A stretch of DNA of 64,000 bases. It comes from JBOZRQ01 sp050789255. Its GTDB lineage: Bacteria; Bacillota; Sulfobacillia; Symbiobacteriales; Symbiobacteriaceae. The stretch is from positions 62,001 through 126,000 of the forward strand of contig JBOZRQ010000013.1 in NCBI GenBank assembly GCA_050789255.1. The letters are read 5' to 3'. The notes under the pieces were generated by a model. That model searched no databases, was not told the origin of the DNA, and saw only the letters and a program-made list of their open reading frames with translations. Shown here piece after piece: positions 1-7,897 of this stretch (the first letter of the stretch is position 1; each line of letters opens with the position of its first letter). The position numbers and the translations under genes are program-made.

Positions 1-16
1 TGCGGGGGGCGTCGCT

Positions 17-262
17 TTATGGGATGCCGTCGATGTCGACGAGGATGCAGTCGGGGCCGATTTTCACGATCCGGGTCCAGGGGATCACGATATCGGGGCC
101 GGAGCCAAGCAGGCCGAAGAACTTGGAGTCGCCAGGGACGACGATCGCTGTGATCCGCCCGCTGGCCTCATCGATGTCCACATCGATCAGTTCGCCCATC
201 CGCCGGCCGGTACGGATATCGATTACCTCTTTGCGCAGGTCTGAGGCCTTTGAAATCGACAT
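17..262 (-). CDS. ylmC: YlmC/YmxH-family PRC-barrel sporulation-associated protein
   Basis: Small protein of 81 residues made almost wholly of one PRC-barrel domain, with the family pattern GRRMGELIDVDID near residues 18-30 followed by a short beta-rich segment ending in a conserved IPW. PRC-barrel proteins of the YlmC/YmxH group are common in endospore formers, but their biochemical role is unknown. The open frame continues nine codons upstream, but the ATG at 262 gives the family N-terminus (MSISKASDL) and has a purine-rich stretch (GAAGGGGGCG) before it. In Bacillus the homologue also lies a little downstream of sigG, which agrees with the position here. The family call is firm; function is open. 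Confidence 0.8.
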   Translation of the reverse strand: MSISKASDLRKEVIDIRTGRRMGELIDVDIDEASGRITAIVVPGDSKFFGLLGSGPDIVIPWTRIVKIGPDCILVDIDGIP

Positions 263-318
263 CGCCCCCTTCGATGGCCATATCGCCAAATGATATGCGG
301 AGGGATGCCTGGCCTAGC

Positions 319-1017
319 CTACTGGAGGCGCTGCTCGTGGGCGGGTCGGCGCACGGCCTTCACCTTGTTGCGAACCCAGTCAAGGACCGCCGAGCGGGCC
401 TTCACGGGCGCCCGCTCCAGCTTCTCGGGCTCCACCAGGGCGACCGCCTGCTTGCGGGAGACGGCCACAGTCTGTGTGCCGCCGGACTCGGGGGTCGGCT
501 CCAGCACGATGCCGGTGGACCAGTCGACGAAGCACATCGGCGGGAAGAGGATGCACCACCAGTTGGCGCCGGCGCCCTCACCGATCAGCACCTTGAGGGC
601 GTTGTACTCGCCGGCGGGCAGGAAGACCCGGCCGTAGGCCTTGCCGGGGAAGTGGAAGCGCCCGACCTCGGCGTGTACGGGGTACTGCTGACCCCAGTCG
701 GAGATCACTTTGGCAGCGGCGGCCTCGATCTGGGGGATCGACTGGGCGATCGCCTCCCGGGCCTGGTTGCCGTCCTCCAGCCCGACGAAGAGCGGGGTGA
801 CCTCGGCGAGGATCGCATCCCGCACGGCACGTTTGAGCTCCTGGTCGGCCTCGGAGTCGCTGTTGGCCACCACGTGCAGGCGGATCAGGCCGTTGGCCAT
901 CTCGGCGGGAGCGACCATGCCCGGCGCTGCGGCGCTCTGCGCGAGCGAGCACCCGGCAGCGATCAGCATCATGCCCACCATCAGCGAGAGGATTCCAACC
1001 TGCAGTTTGCGTGCCAT
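319..1017 (-). CDS. spoIIR: Stage II sporulation protein R (SpoIIR)
   Basis: SpoIIR is secreted from the forespore into the intermembrane space, where it triggers SpoIIGA to process pro-SigE. The 232-residue product begins with a hydrophobic signal segment (about residues 8-24). It then carries the family hallmarks IRLHVVANSDS (about 45-55), the helical middle, and WWCILFPPMCFVD (about 160-172). The C-terminus is basic (KARSAVLDWVRNKVK). An in-frame ATG 33 bases upstream is possible, but the start at 1017 puts the signal peptide at the N-terminus. Its partners spoIIGA and sigE are 5-6 kb away on the same strand. The 255-bp structured repeat lies immediately upstream, between sigG and this gene. 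Confidence 0.92.
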   Translation of the reverse strand: MARKLQVGILSLMVGMMLIAAGCSLAQSAAAPGMVAPAEMANGLIRLHVVANSDSEADQELKRAVRDAILAEVTPLFVGLEDGNQAREAIAQSIPQIEAAAAKVISDWGQQYPVHAEVGRFHFPGKAYGRVFLPAGEYNALKVLIGEGAGANWWCILFPPMCFVDWSTGIVLEPTPESGGTQTVAVSRKQAVALVEPEKLERAPVKARSAVLDWVRNKVKAVRRPAHEQRLQ

Positions 1018-1168
1018 CCCTCGGCAGCCCCTTTCGGATCTCTGTAGCATGATTATGGTCAGCGTTATGTCATCCTAAACAACCAGGAGGATGAAAAGTG
1101 GCAGGGGCGGCGGCAGTGCGAGGGGGTATGCCCTGATCGAGTGGGCCTTACAGCTCGCTGCACCGTGT

Positions 1169-1424
1169 TCCGTCAAGAAATGAAACCGGGCGCCCACGGA
1201 AGGGCGCCCGGTTTTGACGATACTGGCTCGTTGTGTCGGGTGTTACCCCCTTGGGAGTGACTCTCGCTCCGGACTTTCGGCAAAACCCAGCAAGGAACAG
1301 TGCGTTTCGACAAACGCCCTCCAGCCAGACCTACCCCGGTGGGGTAGACTAGCATGCAGATCGAGACAGGATCGTCAACATCCAGGCGATCCTGGGCGAC
1401 CAGGCGTTTTCAAAAACTGACGGA
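1169..1424 (+). repeat. Structured 255-bp repeat element, copy 1, with terminal inverted repeats
   Basis: This fills most of the 433-base gap between spoIIR and sigG. The ends are imperfect inverted repeats: TCCGTCAAGAAATGAAA at 1169 and the complement of TTTTCAAAAACTGACGGA ending at 1424. Inside are a GC-rich hairpin (arms 1185-1195 and 1202-1212, followed by TTTT), a long-range stem (1216-1230 with 1362-1376, 13 of 15 pairs) and a small hairpin CTACCCCGGTGGGGTAG near 1330-1347. The middle (about 1235-1320) is poorly conserved against copy 2, while both flanks align well. No credible ORF is contained. It could be a non-autonomous mobile element, a structured RNA, or both. Confidence 0.75.
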
Positions 1425-1450
1425 CCCGGGAGGGGCAGGGCGAGAAGCCA

Positions 1451-2224
1451 TCAGACGAACTTTTTCATGTGACTGAGGGCGGCCTTCTCCAGGCGGCTGA
1501 CCTGGGCCTGGGAGATGCCGATCTCCTCGGCGACCTCCATCTGGGTCTTGCCCTCGAAGAAGCGCAGGGTCAGGATCAGCCGTTCCCGGTCGTTGAGACG
1601 GCGCAGGGCCTCGCGGATCGAGACGCCCTCCAGCCACTGGGAGTCCTGATGTCGCTCGTCGCTGACCTGGTCCATCACGAAGATCGGGTCGCCGCCGTCG
1701 TGGTAGAGCGGCTCAAACAGGGAGACGGGCTCCTGAATCGCATCCAGGGCGAAGACGATCTCTTCGAGCGGGAGCTTCAGTTCGTCGGCGATCTCCTGGA
1801 CGGTTGGCTCGCGAGAGAGCCGGTTGACCAGTCCGTCACGGATCTGGAGGGCCTTGTAGGCGACATCCCGCAGCGAGCGGCTCACCCGGATCGGGTTGTT
1901 GTCGCGCAGGTAGCGGCGAATCTCACCGATGATCATGGGGACCGCGTACGTACTGAACTTGACATTCTGGCTCAGATCGAAGTTGTCGATCGCCTTCATG
2001 AGCCCGATGCAGCCGACCTGAAACAGGTCGTCGACATACTCGCCCCGATTGTTGAACCGCTGAATCACGCTGAGGACCAGACGCAGGTTCCCGGTGATCA
2101 GCTTGTCGCGGGCGCCCACCTCCCCGTTCTGCATACGCGAGAAGAAGTCGCGCATCTGTGCGTTGGTCAGAACCGGCAGCTTGGACGTATTAACCCCACA
2201 GATCTCCACTTTGTTGATCATCAT
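1451..2224 (-). CDS. sigG: RNA polymerase sigma-G, forespore-specific
   Basis: Late forespore sigma factor. The protein aligns over its whole length with Bacillus SigG: the diagnostic N-terminus KVEICGVNTSKLPVL, region 2 (NLRLVLSVIQRFNNRGEYVDDLFQVGCIGL, with the core-binding and -10 recognition residues), region 3, and region 4 with the HTH MEVAEEIGISQAQVSRLEK near the C-terminus. The product has about 257 residues, close to the usual length. The frame extends upstream, but the ATG pair at 2224/2221 gives the family start and has GGGGGAGG about 11 bases before it. The gene lies a few kb downstream of sigE, as in Bacillus, but separated from it by three unrelated genes. Confidence 0.96.
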   Translation of the reverse strand: MMINKVEICGVNTSKLPVLTNAQMRDFFSRMQNGEVGARDKLITGNLRLVLSVIQRFNNRGEYVDDLFQVGCIGLMKAIDNFDLSQNVKFSTYAVPMIIGEIRRYLRDNNPIRVSRSLRDVAYKALQIRDGLVNRLSREPTVQEIADELKLPLEEIVFALDAIQEPVSLFEPLYHDGGDPIFVMDQVSDERHQDSQWLEGVSIREALRRLNDRERLILTLRFFEGKTQMEVAEEIGISQAQVSRLEKAALSHMKKFV

Positions 2225-2480
2225 TCGGGCCGATGCCTCCCCCGTTCGGACCGGTGAACAGGAACACACAACCGTGAGTATGTCCACCGCGTCTGGGGGC
2301 TATTCCGCTTTCAGGAAGTTACTACCAATATCATATAGACCTATAGAACTTCCCTGGTACCTCCTCCCTAGTGCCGGGATTGTCCGGAAGTAGCATTGTG
2401 ATGGATATGCAACTTTGCATAAAATGGGGTTGTAGGAGCGAACGACCGGTTGGTTTGCATCGAGAAAGGATGAGCCCCGT

Positions 2481-2954
2481 ATGGAGATCGTCCGGAACTG
2501 TGTCAGCTTGTCGGCCTCTGCGGAGACCGTATTCGCCTTCATCACCGACCCTGCCACGGCCCCGCTGCGGATGCCGCAAGAGGTCAGGGACCGCTATCTC
2601 GCCGAGGAGCCCCTCCAGGAGGGCGATGTGCGTGAGAGTACCTATGGGTGGCTCGGCATCCGTTGGACCGAGCGCCGGTGGGTCGTGCGCGTGGACCAGG
2701 CTGCCCGCAAGGTGATCTGGCATACCGACTCCCACTTCACCCTGCGGGAGGAGTGGCGGGTGGAGCCGCTCGACGAGGGCCGCTGCCGCCTGGTGCTGGA
2801 GCGCCAGCTCTGCCCGATGCACCTGGGTGAACGGCTGCTCTGGGGCCTGGTCACCTCCTGGGTGATGGGCCGCGTGATGCAGCGGCGCCTGGAGATGACC
2901 CGCACCGCCGTCGAGGGCGGCTGGCGGCCCCGTGCCAACCTGCGAACCGCATAA
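2481..2954 (+). CDS. SRPBCC (START-like) family protein
   Basis: Protein of 157 residues with the layout of the SRPBCC/polyketide cyclase-like fold: an N-terminal strand (EIVRNCVSLSASAETVFAFITD), alternating beta strands with a WHTDSHFTLREEWRVEP segment in the middle, and a long C-terminal helix (about 115-145). Such proteins bind hydrophobic ligands, but the ligand cannot be read from the sequence. It is a single gene, divergent from sigG and followed by a strong hairpin. The ATG at 2481 follows a GAAAGGATGAG purine stretch. The 255 bases between it and sigG hold the divergent promoters, and no clear regulatory motif was recognised there. Confidence 0.7.
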   Translation: MEIVRNCVSLSASAETVFAFITDPATAPLRMPQEVRDRYLAEEPLQEGDVRESTYGWLGIRWTERRWVVRVDQAARKVIWHTDSHFTLREEWRVEPLDEGRCRLVLERQLCPMHLGERLLWGLVTSWVMGRVMQRRLEMTRTAVEGGWRPRANLRTA

Positions 2955-2957
2955 AAC

Positions 2958-2987
2958 GAGAGGCCGGGCATTCGTGCCCGGCCTCTC
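2958..2987 (+). terminator. Hairpin after the SRPBCC gene
   Basis: Near-perfect stem GAGAGGCCGGGCA / TGCCCGGCCTCTC with a TTCG tetraloop, directly after the stop codon. It lacks a long T-run, so it may be a weak terminator or an RNA 3'-end stabiliser. Confidence 0.6.
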
Positions 2988-3218
2988 TGTCAACGATACG
3001 GCTGGTGGAAGTATCATCTGGGGCACGGCGGCCTGTGTCCAGAGTGACAGCCCTGGGTCCGGAACAAGAGTCCCCAGACAAGTCACTTTGGGTTTTGCGC
3101 CACCGCTGACTCCTCCGACAGTGCTTATGGAAACACACGGCCCCATCATGTTGGCAGGAAAAGGTAGACCTATAGCGGTATCTTTTCCAGTAGGTAATTG
3201 CCCGAGGAGGTATCTTTG

Positions 3219-4292
3219 ATGACCGACCCGCGGATTTCCGCCTACGCCAAGCTCCTGGTTGAACGCAGCGTCAACGTGCAGCCCGGCTGGCAGGTGCTCG
3301 TCTCGTCGACGCCCCTGGCCCGCCCGCTGATCGAGGAAGTCGTACGCTACATCGCTCAGCGGGGCGCCTACGCCGTCACCCGCATCGCGATGCCCGGCCT
3401 GGGCTCGATTTGGGCCAACAACGCCCCGACGGAGGCCCTGGGGAAGATGGCCCCGGTGGATGCCTACACCTGGGAGCAGACGGACGCCGCCATCCTGATC
3501 TCTGCCCCCGAGAACACCCGGGAGGGCGCCGACATCGCCCCGGAGCGGCAGACGCTCCTGCGCCAGGCCGCCCGGCCGGCCCTGGCCCGCCGGACCGCCC
3601 TCCAGTGGCCCTGGGTGGGCTGCCAGTACCCCACCCCCGCCCTGGCTCAGGACGCCGGGATGACCCTGGCCGCCTTCGAGGAGTTCCTGCTGGGCGCCTG
3701 CCTGCTGGACTGGGACGAGGAGGGCCGCAAGATGCGCCGGGTAGCCGATCGCTTCGACCGGGCCGACCAGGTCCGCATCGTGGGCGAGGGCACCGACCTG
3801 CGCATGAGCCTGAAGGGGCGCCATGGCATGGTCGATGACGGGCACTTCAACATGCCGGGCGGCGAGGTCTTCTACAGCCCGGTGGAGGACTCGGTGGAGG
3901 GCGTGGTCACCTTCGCTGAGTTCCCGGCGGTATGGGGCGGCGAGGAGGTCCTGGGCGCCCGCCTGGAGTTCCGGGGCGGCAAGGTGGTCGAGGCCGGCGC
4001 CCGCCAGGGCGACAAGCTCCTGCTGAAGACTCTCGACGCCGATGCGGGCGCCCGGGTGCTGGGCGAGCTGGGCATCGGCTGCAATCCGGGCATCCAGCGG
4101 CACATGAAGAACACCCTGTACGATGAGAAGATCTACGGCACGGTGCACCTGGCCCTGGGCAACGGCTTCCCGTTCCTGGGGGGCACCAACGTCAGCAGCG
4201 TCCACTGGGATATCGTCAAGGACCTGCGGGTCGGCGGCAAGATCTACTGCGACGGCGAGCTGGTACAGGAGAACGGCAACTGGGTGTTCTAA
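3219..4292 (+). CDS. M29-family (thermophilic) aminopeptidase
   Basis: Metallo-aminopeptidase of the AmpS/AmpT type, a cytosolic enzyme that removes N-terminal residues from peptides using a two-metal centre. The 357-residue product shows the family's N-terminal domain (YAKLLVERSVNVQPGWQVLV) and the C-terminal metal-binding region: an E in SVEGVVTFAEFP, H in GTVHLALGNGFP and HWD in SSVHWDIVKDL, matching the known Glu/His/Asp ligands of M29 enzymes. The ATG at 3219 has GAGGAGG eight bases upstream, so the seven earlier in-frame codons are not used. The 264-base gap before it holds the preceding hairpin and an untranslated leader. It appears monocistronic, with a hairpin downstream. Confidence 0.9.
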   Translation: MTDPRISAYAKLLVERSVNVQPGWQVLVSSTPLARPLIEEVVRYIAQRGAYAVTRIAMPGLGSIWANNAPTEALGKMAPVDAYTWEQTDAAILISAPENTREGADIAPERQTLLRQAARPALARRTALQWPWVGCQYPTPALAQDAGMTLAAFEEFLLGACLLDWDEEGRKMRRVADRFDRADQVRIVGEGTDLRMSLKGRHGMVDDGHFNMPGGEVFYSPVEDSVEGVVTFAEFPAVWGGEEVLGARLEFRGGKVVEAGARQGDKLLLKTLDADAGARVLGELGIGCNPGIQRHMKNTLYDEKIYGTVHLALGNGFPFLGGTNVSSVHWDIVKDLRVGGKIYCDGELVQENGNWVF

Positions 4293-4296
4293 GCAA

Positions 4297-4336
4297 GACG
4301 GCTGCTGGCCCATGCAAGGGTCAGCAGCCGGTCTAT
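4297..4336 (+). terminator. Probable terminator of the aminopeptidase gene
   Basis: Inverted repeat GGCTGCTGGCCC / GGGTCAGCAGCC with an ATGCAA loop, just after the stop codon. The following TATTTGG is only moderately T-rich. Confidence 0.55.
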
Positions 4337-4396
4337 TTGGCGCTACGACAGGCATAGACGGTGCAACGGCGGGGGTAGGGCGGCCCCAGGGCGGAC

Positions 4397-5896
4397 CTAA
4401 ACGGCCATCGCCTCTAACACCTTCAGCGACACAAACCCCGCCGAGAAGAGCAGCTCGTTCCAGCGGCGGGGCTCGGGCCTCAGCCGCCGCTCCAGCACCT
4501 CCAGCGCCCGCATGCCGGTGTAGTAGGTGGTCATGTAGCCCGGCCACATTTCCTGGAAGCGCACCTGGCCCCGGGCCTCGGGCTGGGTGAAGCCCAGGTA
4601 CCGGGCGTAGAGGCCGCAGACCTCCTCCACCGGGCGCCGCTGGTGGTGCAGCTCAATATCCGCCCGGATGCGCACCGCGGTGTGGAGCCTCCGGTAGGCC
4701 ACGAAGAGCGGGAAGGCCCGGTCCGGGAAGATGTGCTGGAGCATGGTCTCGGAGCGGTGGGCGATCCCCTCGGCCAGGTGGGAGTCCCGGGTCATGCCCA
4801 GGGCCGCCTTGAAGGACTCGGGCAGGTCGGCCACGGCCACCTTGACCCGCTGGGCGTGATGGCCCGGGTAGCACTCGTGCAGGGCCATCATCTGCATCCA
4901 GCCGCGGCTGACCGCCGTGTAGTTGTGCTGGTTGAGGAGGCACTTGCCGTCCAGCCGGCTGGAGAGGATGGGCGGGCCGCTGTAGGCGCCCCAGGGGTAG
5001 GAGTCCTTGATCTGGTCGGGCACCTCGTCCACCGTGCAGACCTCGCCCTCCGGCAGGCTCATCAGCTCCAGGCAGGCCTGTCGAGCCTGCGCCACGTACC
5101 CCCGCATCTCGGCGAACATCGCCTCGGGGGATGGGGCGTGGGGCAGCTCCTCGGCCAGGATCAGCTTGGGGTCGGCGCCGGGGCGGATGCGTGCGGCCAG
5201 GGCCAGGTAATCCTGGTGGCGGGCGTCGATCTCATCCTGGTACCAGGTGAGCGTCTCCTCCAGGCTGGCGCCGAAAACCCGGGCCAGCACATCAGCGTAA
5301 GCGAGATCCTCCAGAGGATCGATCACCACCGTCGGAAGGTTCACCTGCAGCTCAGAAGCCGCGCCATCGATCTGCCGAAGGGCGCCCACCACGCGCTCAG
5401 GGGATGGCCATACCGTGGCGGCATGTTCTACAGCCGTGACCAGGACCTTGCGCAGCGAGGCCAGCGCCCCGGCCACCATCTCGATCCGGTGGGGCGTCAG
5501 GCGGCAACACATCCGGCGGACCTCAGCCATGATATCGGCCGCCGACTCAGCACGGGCCAGTACCCCTGGCAGCCGCTCCTCAAAGGGGCGCGGGTCCTCC
5601 ATCACCAGGCGGCTGAGCGTACCGTTCAGCCCCTGGATGAACCTGAATGGAAACCGCTGATCCTCCTCCACCCGGGCGCCGAAGGTCTCCAGGGACTCCC
5701 GCCAATGCAGGGCGAGCACCGGGTCCGCCCCGTTGGGCATGGCGGTCTCCAGCCGGCGCACCTCACGAAAGATGGCGGCGAACGCCGGCTCCGAAGGCAC
5801 GAAGGGCTGGTTCTCAAAGCGGTGGGCGCCCCGGTATCGCAAGATCAGGTCGGTCAGTTGCCGGTCGTAAGCGAGGTCCTGGTCACGCAGCATCAT
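4397..5896 (-). CDS. DUF885-family protein, putative metallo-carboxypeptidase-like
   Basis: The 499-residue protein matches the DUF885 family by its zinc-site-like motif HECYPGHH (about residue 346) and the downstream EGIAHRSE, which corresponds to the EGWA-x-Y-x-E motif of relatives. Both are hallmarks of gluzincin-like peptidases, so a peptidase function is likely but not established. No signal peptide or membrane segment is visible, so it is probably cytosolic. It is somewhat shorter than many DUF885 proteins (about 550-600). It stands alone between the aminopeptidase (convergent) and sigE (same strand). Its pairing with an aminopeptidase gene suggests peptide turnover, but that is inference. 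Confidence 0.75.
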   Translation of the reverse strand: MMLRDQDLAYDRQLTDLILRYRGAHRFENQPFVPSEPAFAAIFREVRRLETAMPNGADPVLALHWRESLETFGARVEEDQRFPFRFIQGLNGTLSRLVMEDPRPFEERLPGVLARAESAADIMAEVRRMCCRLTPHRIEMVAGALASLRKVLVTAVEHAATVWPSPERVVGALRQIDGAASELQVNLPTVVIDPLEDLAYADVLARVFGASLEETLTWYQDEIDARHQDYLALAARIRPGADPKLILAEELPHAPSPEAMFAEMRGYVAQARQACLELMSLPEGEVCTVDEVPDQIKDSYPWGAYSGPPILSSRLDGKCLLNQHNYTAVSRGWMQMMALHECYPGHHAQRVKVAVADLPESFKAALGMTRDSHLAEGIAHRSETMLQHIFPDRAFPLFVAYRRLHTAVRIRADIELHHQRRPVEEVCGLYARYLGFTQPEARGQVRFQEMWPGYMTTYYTGMRALEVLERRLRPEPRRWNELLFSAGFVSLKVLEAMAV

Positions 5897-5924
5897 GGGG
5901 GCGCCCGCTCCTTTTGCCGATCAA

Positions 5925-5957
5925 GATGAAAGAGCCGGCAGGACCGCCCTGCCGGCT
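5925..5957 (-). terminator. Intrinsic terminator after sigE
   Basis: Long stem GATGAAAGAGCCGGCAGG / CCCTGCCGGCTCTCATC closed by a short loop, lying just beyond the sigE stop codon and before the DUF885 start. AT-rich sequence on both sides suggests it may act in either direction. Confidence 0.75.
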
Positions 5958-5967
5958 CTCATCATTT

Positions 5968-6711
5968 TTACTCCATGCGCAGAATCTCCTTCTTCAGCCG
6001 CTTGAAGATGCGCTTCTCCAGCCGGCTGATGTAGCTCTGGGAGATGCCCAGCAGGTCGGCGACCTCCTTCTGGGTCCGCTCACGCCCGTCTCGCAGGCCG
6101 AAGCGCAGCTCCATGATCCGCTTTTCCCGGCCGCCGAGCTTGGTCATCGCCTTGCGGAGCAGGACCCGGTCGACCTCCTCCTCCAGCCCGCGGTAGATGA
6201 TGTCGTTCTCGGTGCCCATCACGTCGGAGAGGAGCAGTTCGTTGCCCTCCCAGTCCTTGTTGAGGGGCTCGTCGAAGGAGACCTCGGCCCGGGTCCGGGA
6301 GCAGCGGCGCAGGTACATGAGAATCTCGTTCTCGATGCACTTGGAGGCGTATGTAGCCAGCTTGATCTTCTTGGACGGATCGAAGGTCTTGACCGCCTTG
6401 ATCAGGCCGATGGTCCCGATCGAGACCAGGTCCTCCACCCAGATGCCCGTGTTGTCGAACTTGCGAGCGATGTAGACCACCAGCCGCAGGTTCCGCTCAA
6501 TCAGCGTGTTCTTGACCGAGTCGTCGCCCACCATGAGGCGGCCCAGCAGCGCCCCCTCCTCCTCCAGGGTGAGGGGCGGCGGCAACGCTTCGCTGGAGCC
6601 TACGTAGTAGATGGACTCAGGGCTCATGATCCCCCGGTCCACGAGCCAGCGCAGGATGCGCAGCCGCCAGGCGACCAGGGTCTTCCCCACCCGCAGCCAA
6701 ACGTTGGTCAT
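5968..6711 (-). CDS. sigE: RNA polymerase pro-sigma-E, early mother cell
   Basis: Mother-cell sigma factor made as an inactive precursor. The N-terminal pro-sequence (about residues 1-36, hydrophobic/basic, ending SIYYVGSSEALPPPL) matches the Bacillus pro-SigE processing region around a Tyr-Tyr pair. Region 2 carries NLRLVVYIARKFDNTGIWVEDLVSIGTIGLIKAV and region 4 ends with KEVADLLGISQSYISRLEKRIFKRLKK. The length of 247 residues is close to the Bacillus protein (239), with a slightly longer pro-segment. The start codon overlaps the last four bases of spoIIGA, so the two are translationally coupled. Activation would need SpoIIGA next door and SpoIIR from this same window. Confidence 0.96.
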   Translation of the reverse strand: MTNVWLRVGKTLVAWRLRILRWLVDRGIMSPESIYYVGSSEALPPPLTLEEEGALLGRLMVGDDSVKNTLIERNLRLVVYIARKFDNTGIWVEDLVSIGTIGLIKAVKTFDPSKKIKLATYASKCIENEILMYLRRCSRTRAEVSFDEPLNKDWEGNELLLSDVMGTENDIIYRGLEEEVDRVLLRKAMTKLGGREKRIMELRFGLRDGRERTQKEVADLLGISQSYISRLEKRIFKRLKKEILRME

Positions 6712-7628
6712 CCGGTCTCACCCTCCCATGTCAATCCCCGCTCCGATGATGCCGTAACAAGCGTGTCCGGAGAGAGCAGCGCCCGGTAGGCCCCGTCCGG
6801 GTGGAGCCGATCGGCCGCCAGCCCCACCATTCCCTGGCCGGGCTGCCAGTCGCTGCGCCCCGGAAGCTGCACTGCAAGCTCGTCCGGTGTCAGTGCAAGG
6901 AGCACCCCGGCGGGGCGCCCGACCGCCCGGAACGGGACCAGCCGACACCGGGAGGCCCAGGAGCCGGGTACGCCATCCAGTCCGGTCCACCCGGCGCTGG
7001 CGGCGCCCAGCAAGGCCGGCGGAATCAGCCCCTGCAGGGCGGCGGCCTCCACCACGACCACCGGCGCCCCGCCCAGCGGGTCCTTCAGGCTGTTGCCGGT
7101 GTCCAACAGGGCAGGGAGTTCAATCGCCTGCTCGCCCAGGCGGACCCGCAGATGGTAGAGCCCCTTGGCCAGCCGCCTCCGCTCCCTGGCGGCCTCCCAC
7201 AGGTAGCGAACACCTAGCAGCGTGAGCAGCAGTCCGGCCACCACCAGGGTGCTGGGCACCGCCACCACCCCGCCCAGCAGCCGTTCCTCATCCCGGCTGG
7301 CCAGCAGGGTGATCCCTGCCATGGACCCGCCGCTGAAGACCAGGTATGCCGCCAAGCGGAGCGCCTGGGGGGGCCGGCAGGGCAGGAAGGCGATGGCCAG
7401 GAGCGCCGCCGTCCCCACCACGCTACCTGTCAGGCTCAGGAGCCACTGGCCGCTGTCAAAGTAGGCCCAAACTGCGGCCAGGGCCCCGACCGCCGCAGCG
7501 GCAGAGAGCCGCCACCACCGGGAGCGGATTCCCGCAAGGCTTGCCGTGAGCCACAGCCAGGCCAGATCGGTCAGGAAGTTCATCAGGAAGACGATGTCTA
7601 CGTTGACGTAGATGACCGGAGTGAGCAT
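6708..7628 (-). CDS. spoIIGA: Sporulation sigma-E processing aspartic protease SpoIIGA
   Basis: Membrane protease that cleaves the SigE pro-sequence after SpoIIR signalling. The N-terminal half (about residues 1-145) contains five hydrophobic segments. The C-terminal domain contains the aspartic protease signature LLDTGNSLKDPL (about 190), equivalent to DTGN in Bacillus. The length of 306 residues is normal. The ATG at 7628 is chosen because GGGGGAGG lies eight bases upstream; another ATG four bases earlier is in a different frame. The gene is first in the spoIIGA-sigE operon. A TATAAT-like -10 and a Spo0A-box sequence lie upstream on the same strand. Confidence 0.93.
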   Translation of the reverse strand: MLTPVIYVNVDIVFLMNFLTDLAWLWLTASLAGIRSRWWRLSAAAAVGALAAVWAYFDSGQWLLSLTGSVVGTAALLAIAFLPCRPPQALRLAAYLVFSGGSMAGITLLASRDEERLLGGVVAVPSTLVVAGLLLTLLGVRYLWEAARERRRLAKGLYHLRVRLGEQAIELPALLDTGNSLKDPLGGAPVVVVEAAALQGLIPPALLGAASAGWTGLDGVPGSWASRCRLVPFRAVGRPAGVLLALTPDELAVQLPGRSDWQPGQGMVGLAADRLHPDGAYRALLSPDTLVTASSERGLTWEGETG

Positions 7629-7691
7629 CCATGCGGCCTCCCCCCTGGCTGTGCCCCAATGATACTGGGCAAGTCCTCACGTTATGCCCCA

Positions 7692-7758
7692 ATTATAGCG
7701 AGGTCGTAAGGTGAGGATTGGCGAGGGCTGACGGTAGCCAATGACTATTTATGTCGAA
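7692..7758 (-). promoter_or_regulatory. Putative spoIIGA-sigE promoter with a Spo0A box
   Basis: Reading toward spoIIGA, a perfect TATAAT lies at 7697-7692, about 65 bases before the start codon, with no TTGACA-like -35. A TGTCGAA heptamer, the classical 0A-box, lies at 7752-7758, roughly 55-60 bases further upstream. In Bacillus the spoIIG promoter also has a poor -35 and is activated by Spo0A at 0A-boxes. The heptamer alone is weak evidence, so this is a plausible but unproven site. Confidence 0.4.
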
Positions 7759-7778
7759 CAATGCTCCAAACCAAAAAG

Positions 7779-7806
7779 GCTCTGCCGCGATCTTCGGCAG
7801 AGTCTT
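7779..7806. terminator. Hairpin between spoIIGA promoter region and the 7898 gene
   Basis: Inverted repeat AAGACTCTGCCG / CGGCAGAGTCTT-like (GGCTCTGCCG with CGGCAGAGTC) with a short loop. No clear T-run; it may insulate the two divergent units. Confidence 0.4.
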
Positions 7807-7897
7807 CTAAGGGGCTCGGTTCGTTACGCAACCGCCACACAGCGCATAACATAGGCTGGGAACGGCATACCCAGTCTGGTTCACGAGGTGTGATGGC

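Noticed and set aside
1018..1110. Possible sigma-F/G promoter before spoIIR (CATGCTA with a GGATG-like -35)
   Set aside because: The -35 match and spacing are too poor to call; spoIIR is expected to be sigma-F dependent but the sequence does not show it clearly.
1173..1420. Short ORFs inside the 255-bp repeat copy 1 (and at 9004-9243 in copy 2)
   Set aside because: They are not conserved between copies and lack an SD; the pattern of change fits base pairing, not codons.
2336..3174. Decamer TAGACCTATA shared at 2336-2345 and 3165-3174
   Set aside because: A single ten-base match within AT-richer gaps is expected by chance, and no symmetry or common spacing to a promoter was seen.
2331..4547. 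Minus-strand open frame of about 738 codons opposite the SRPBCC and aminopeptidase genes
   Set aside because: Spans two real genes and an intergenic region without a domain; a shadow of third-position GC.
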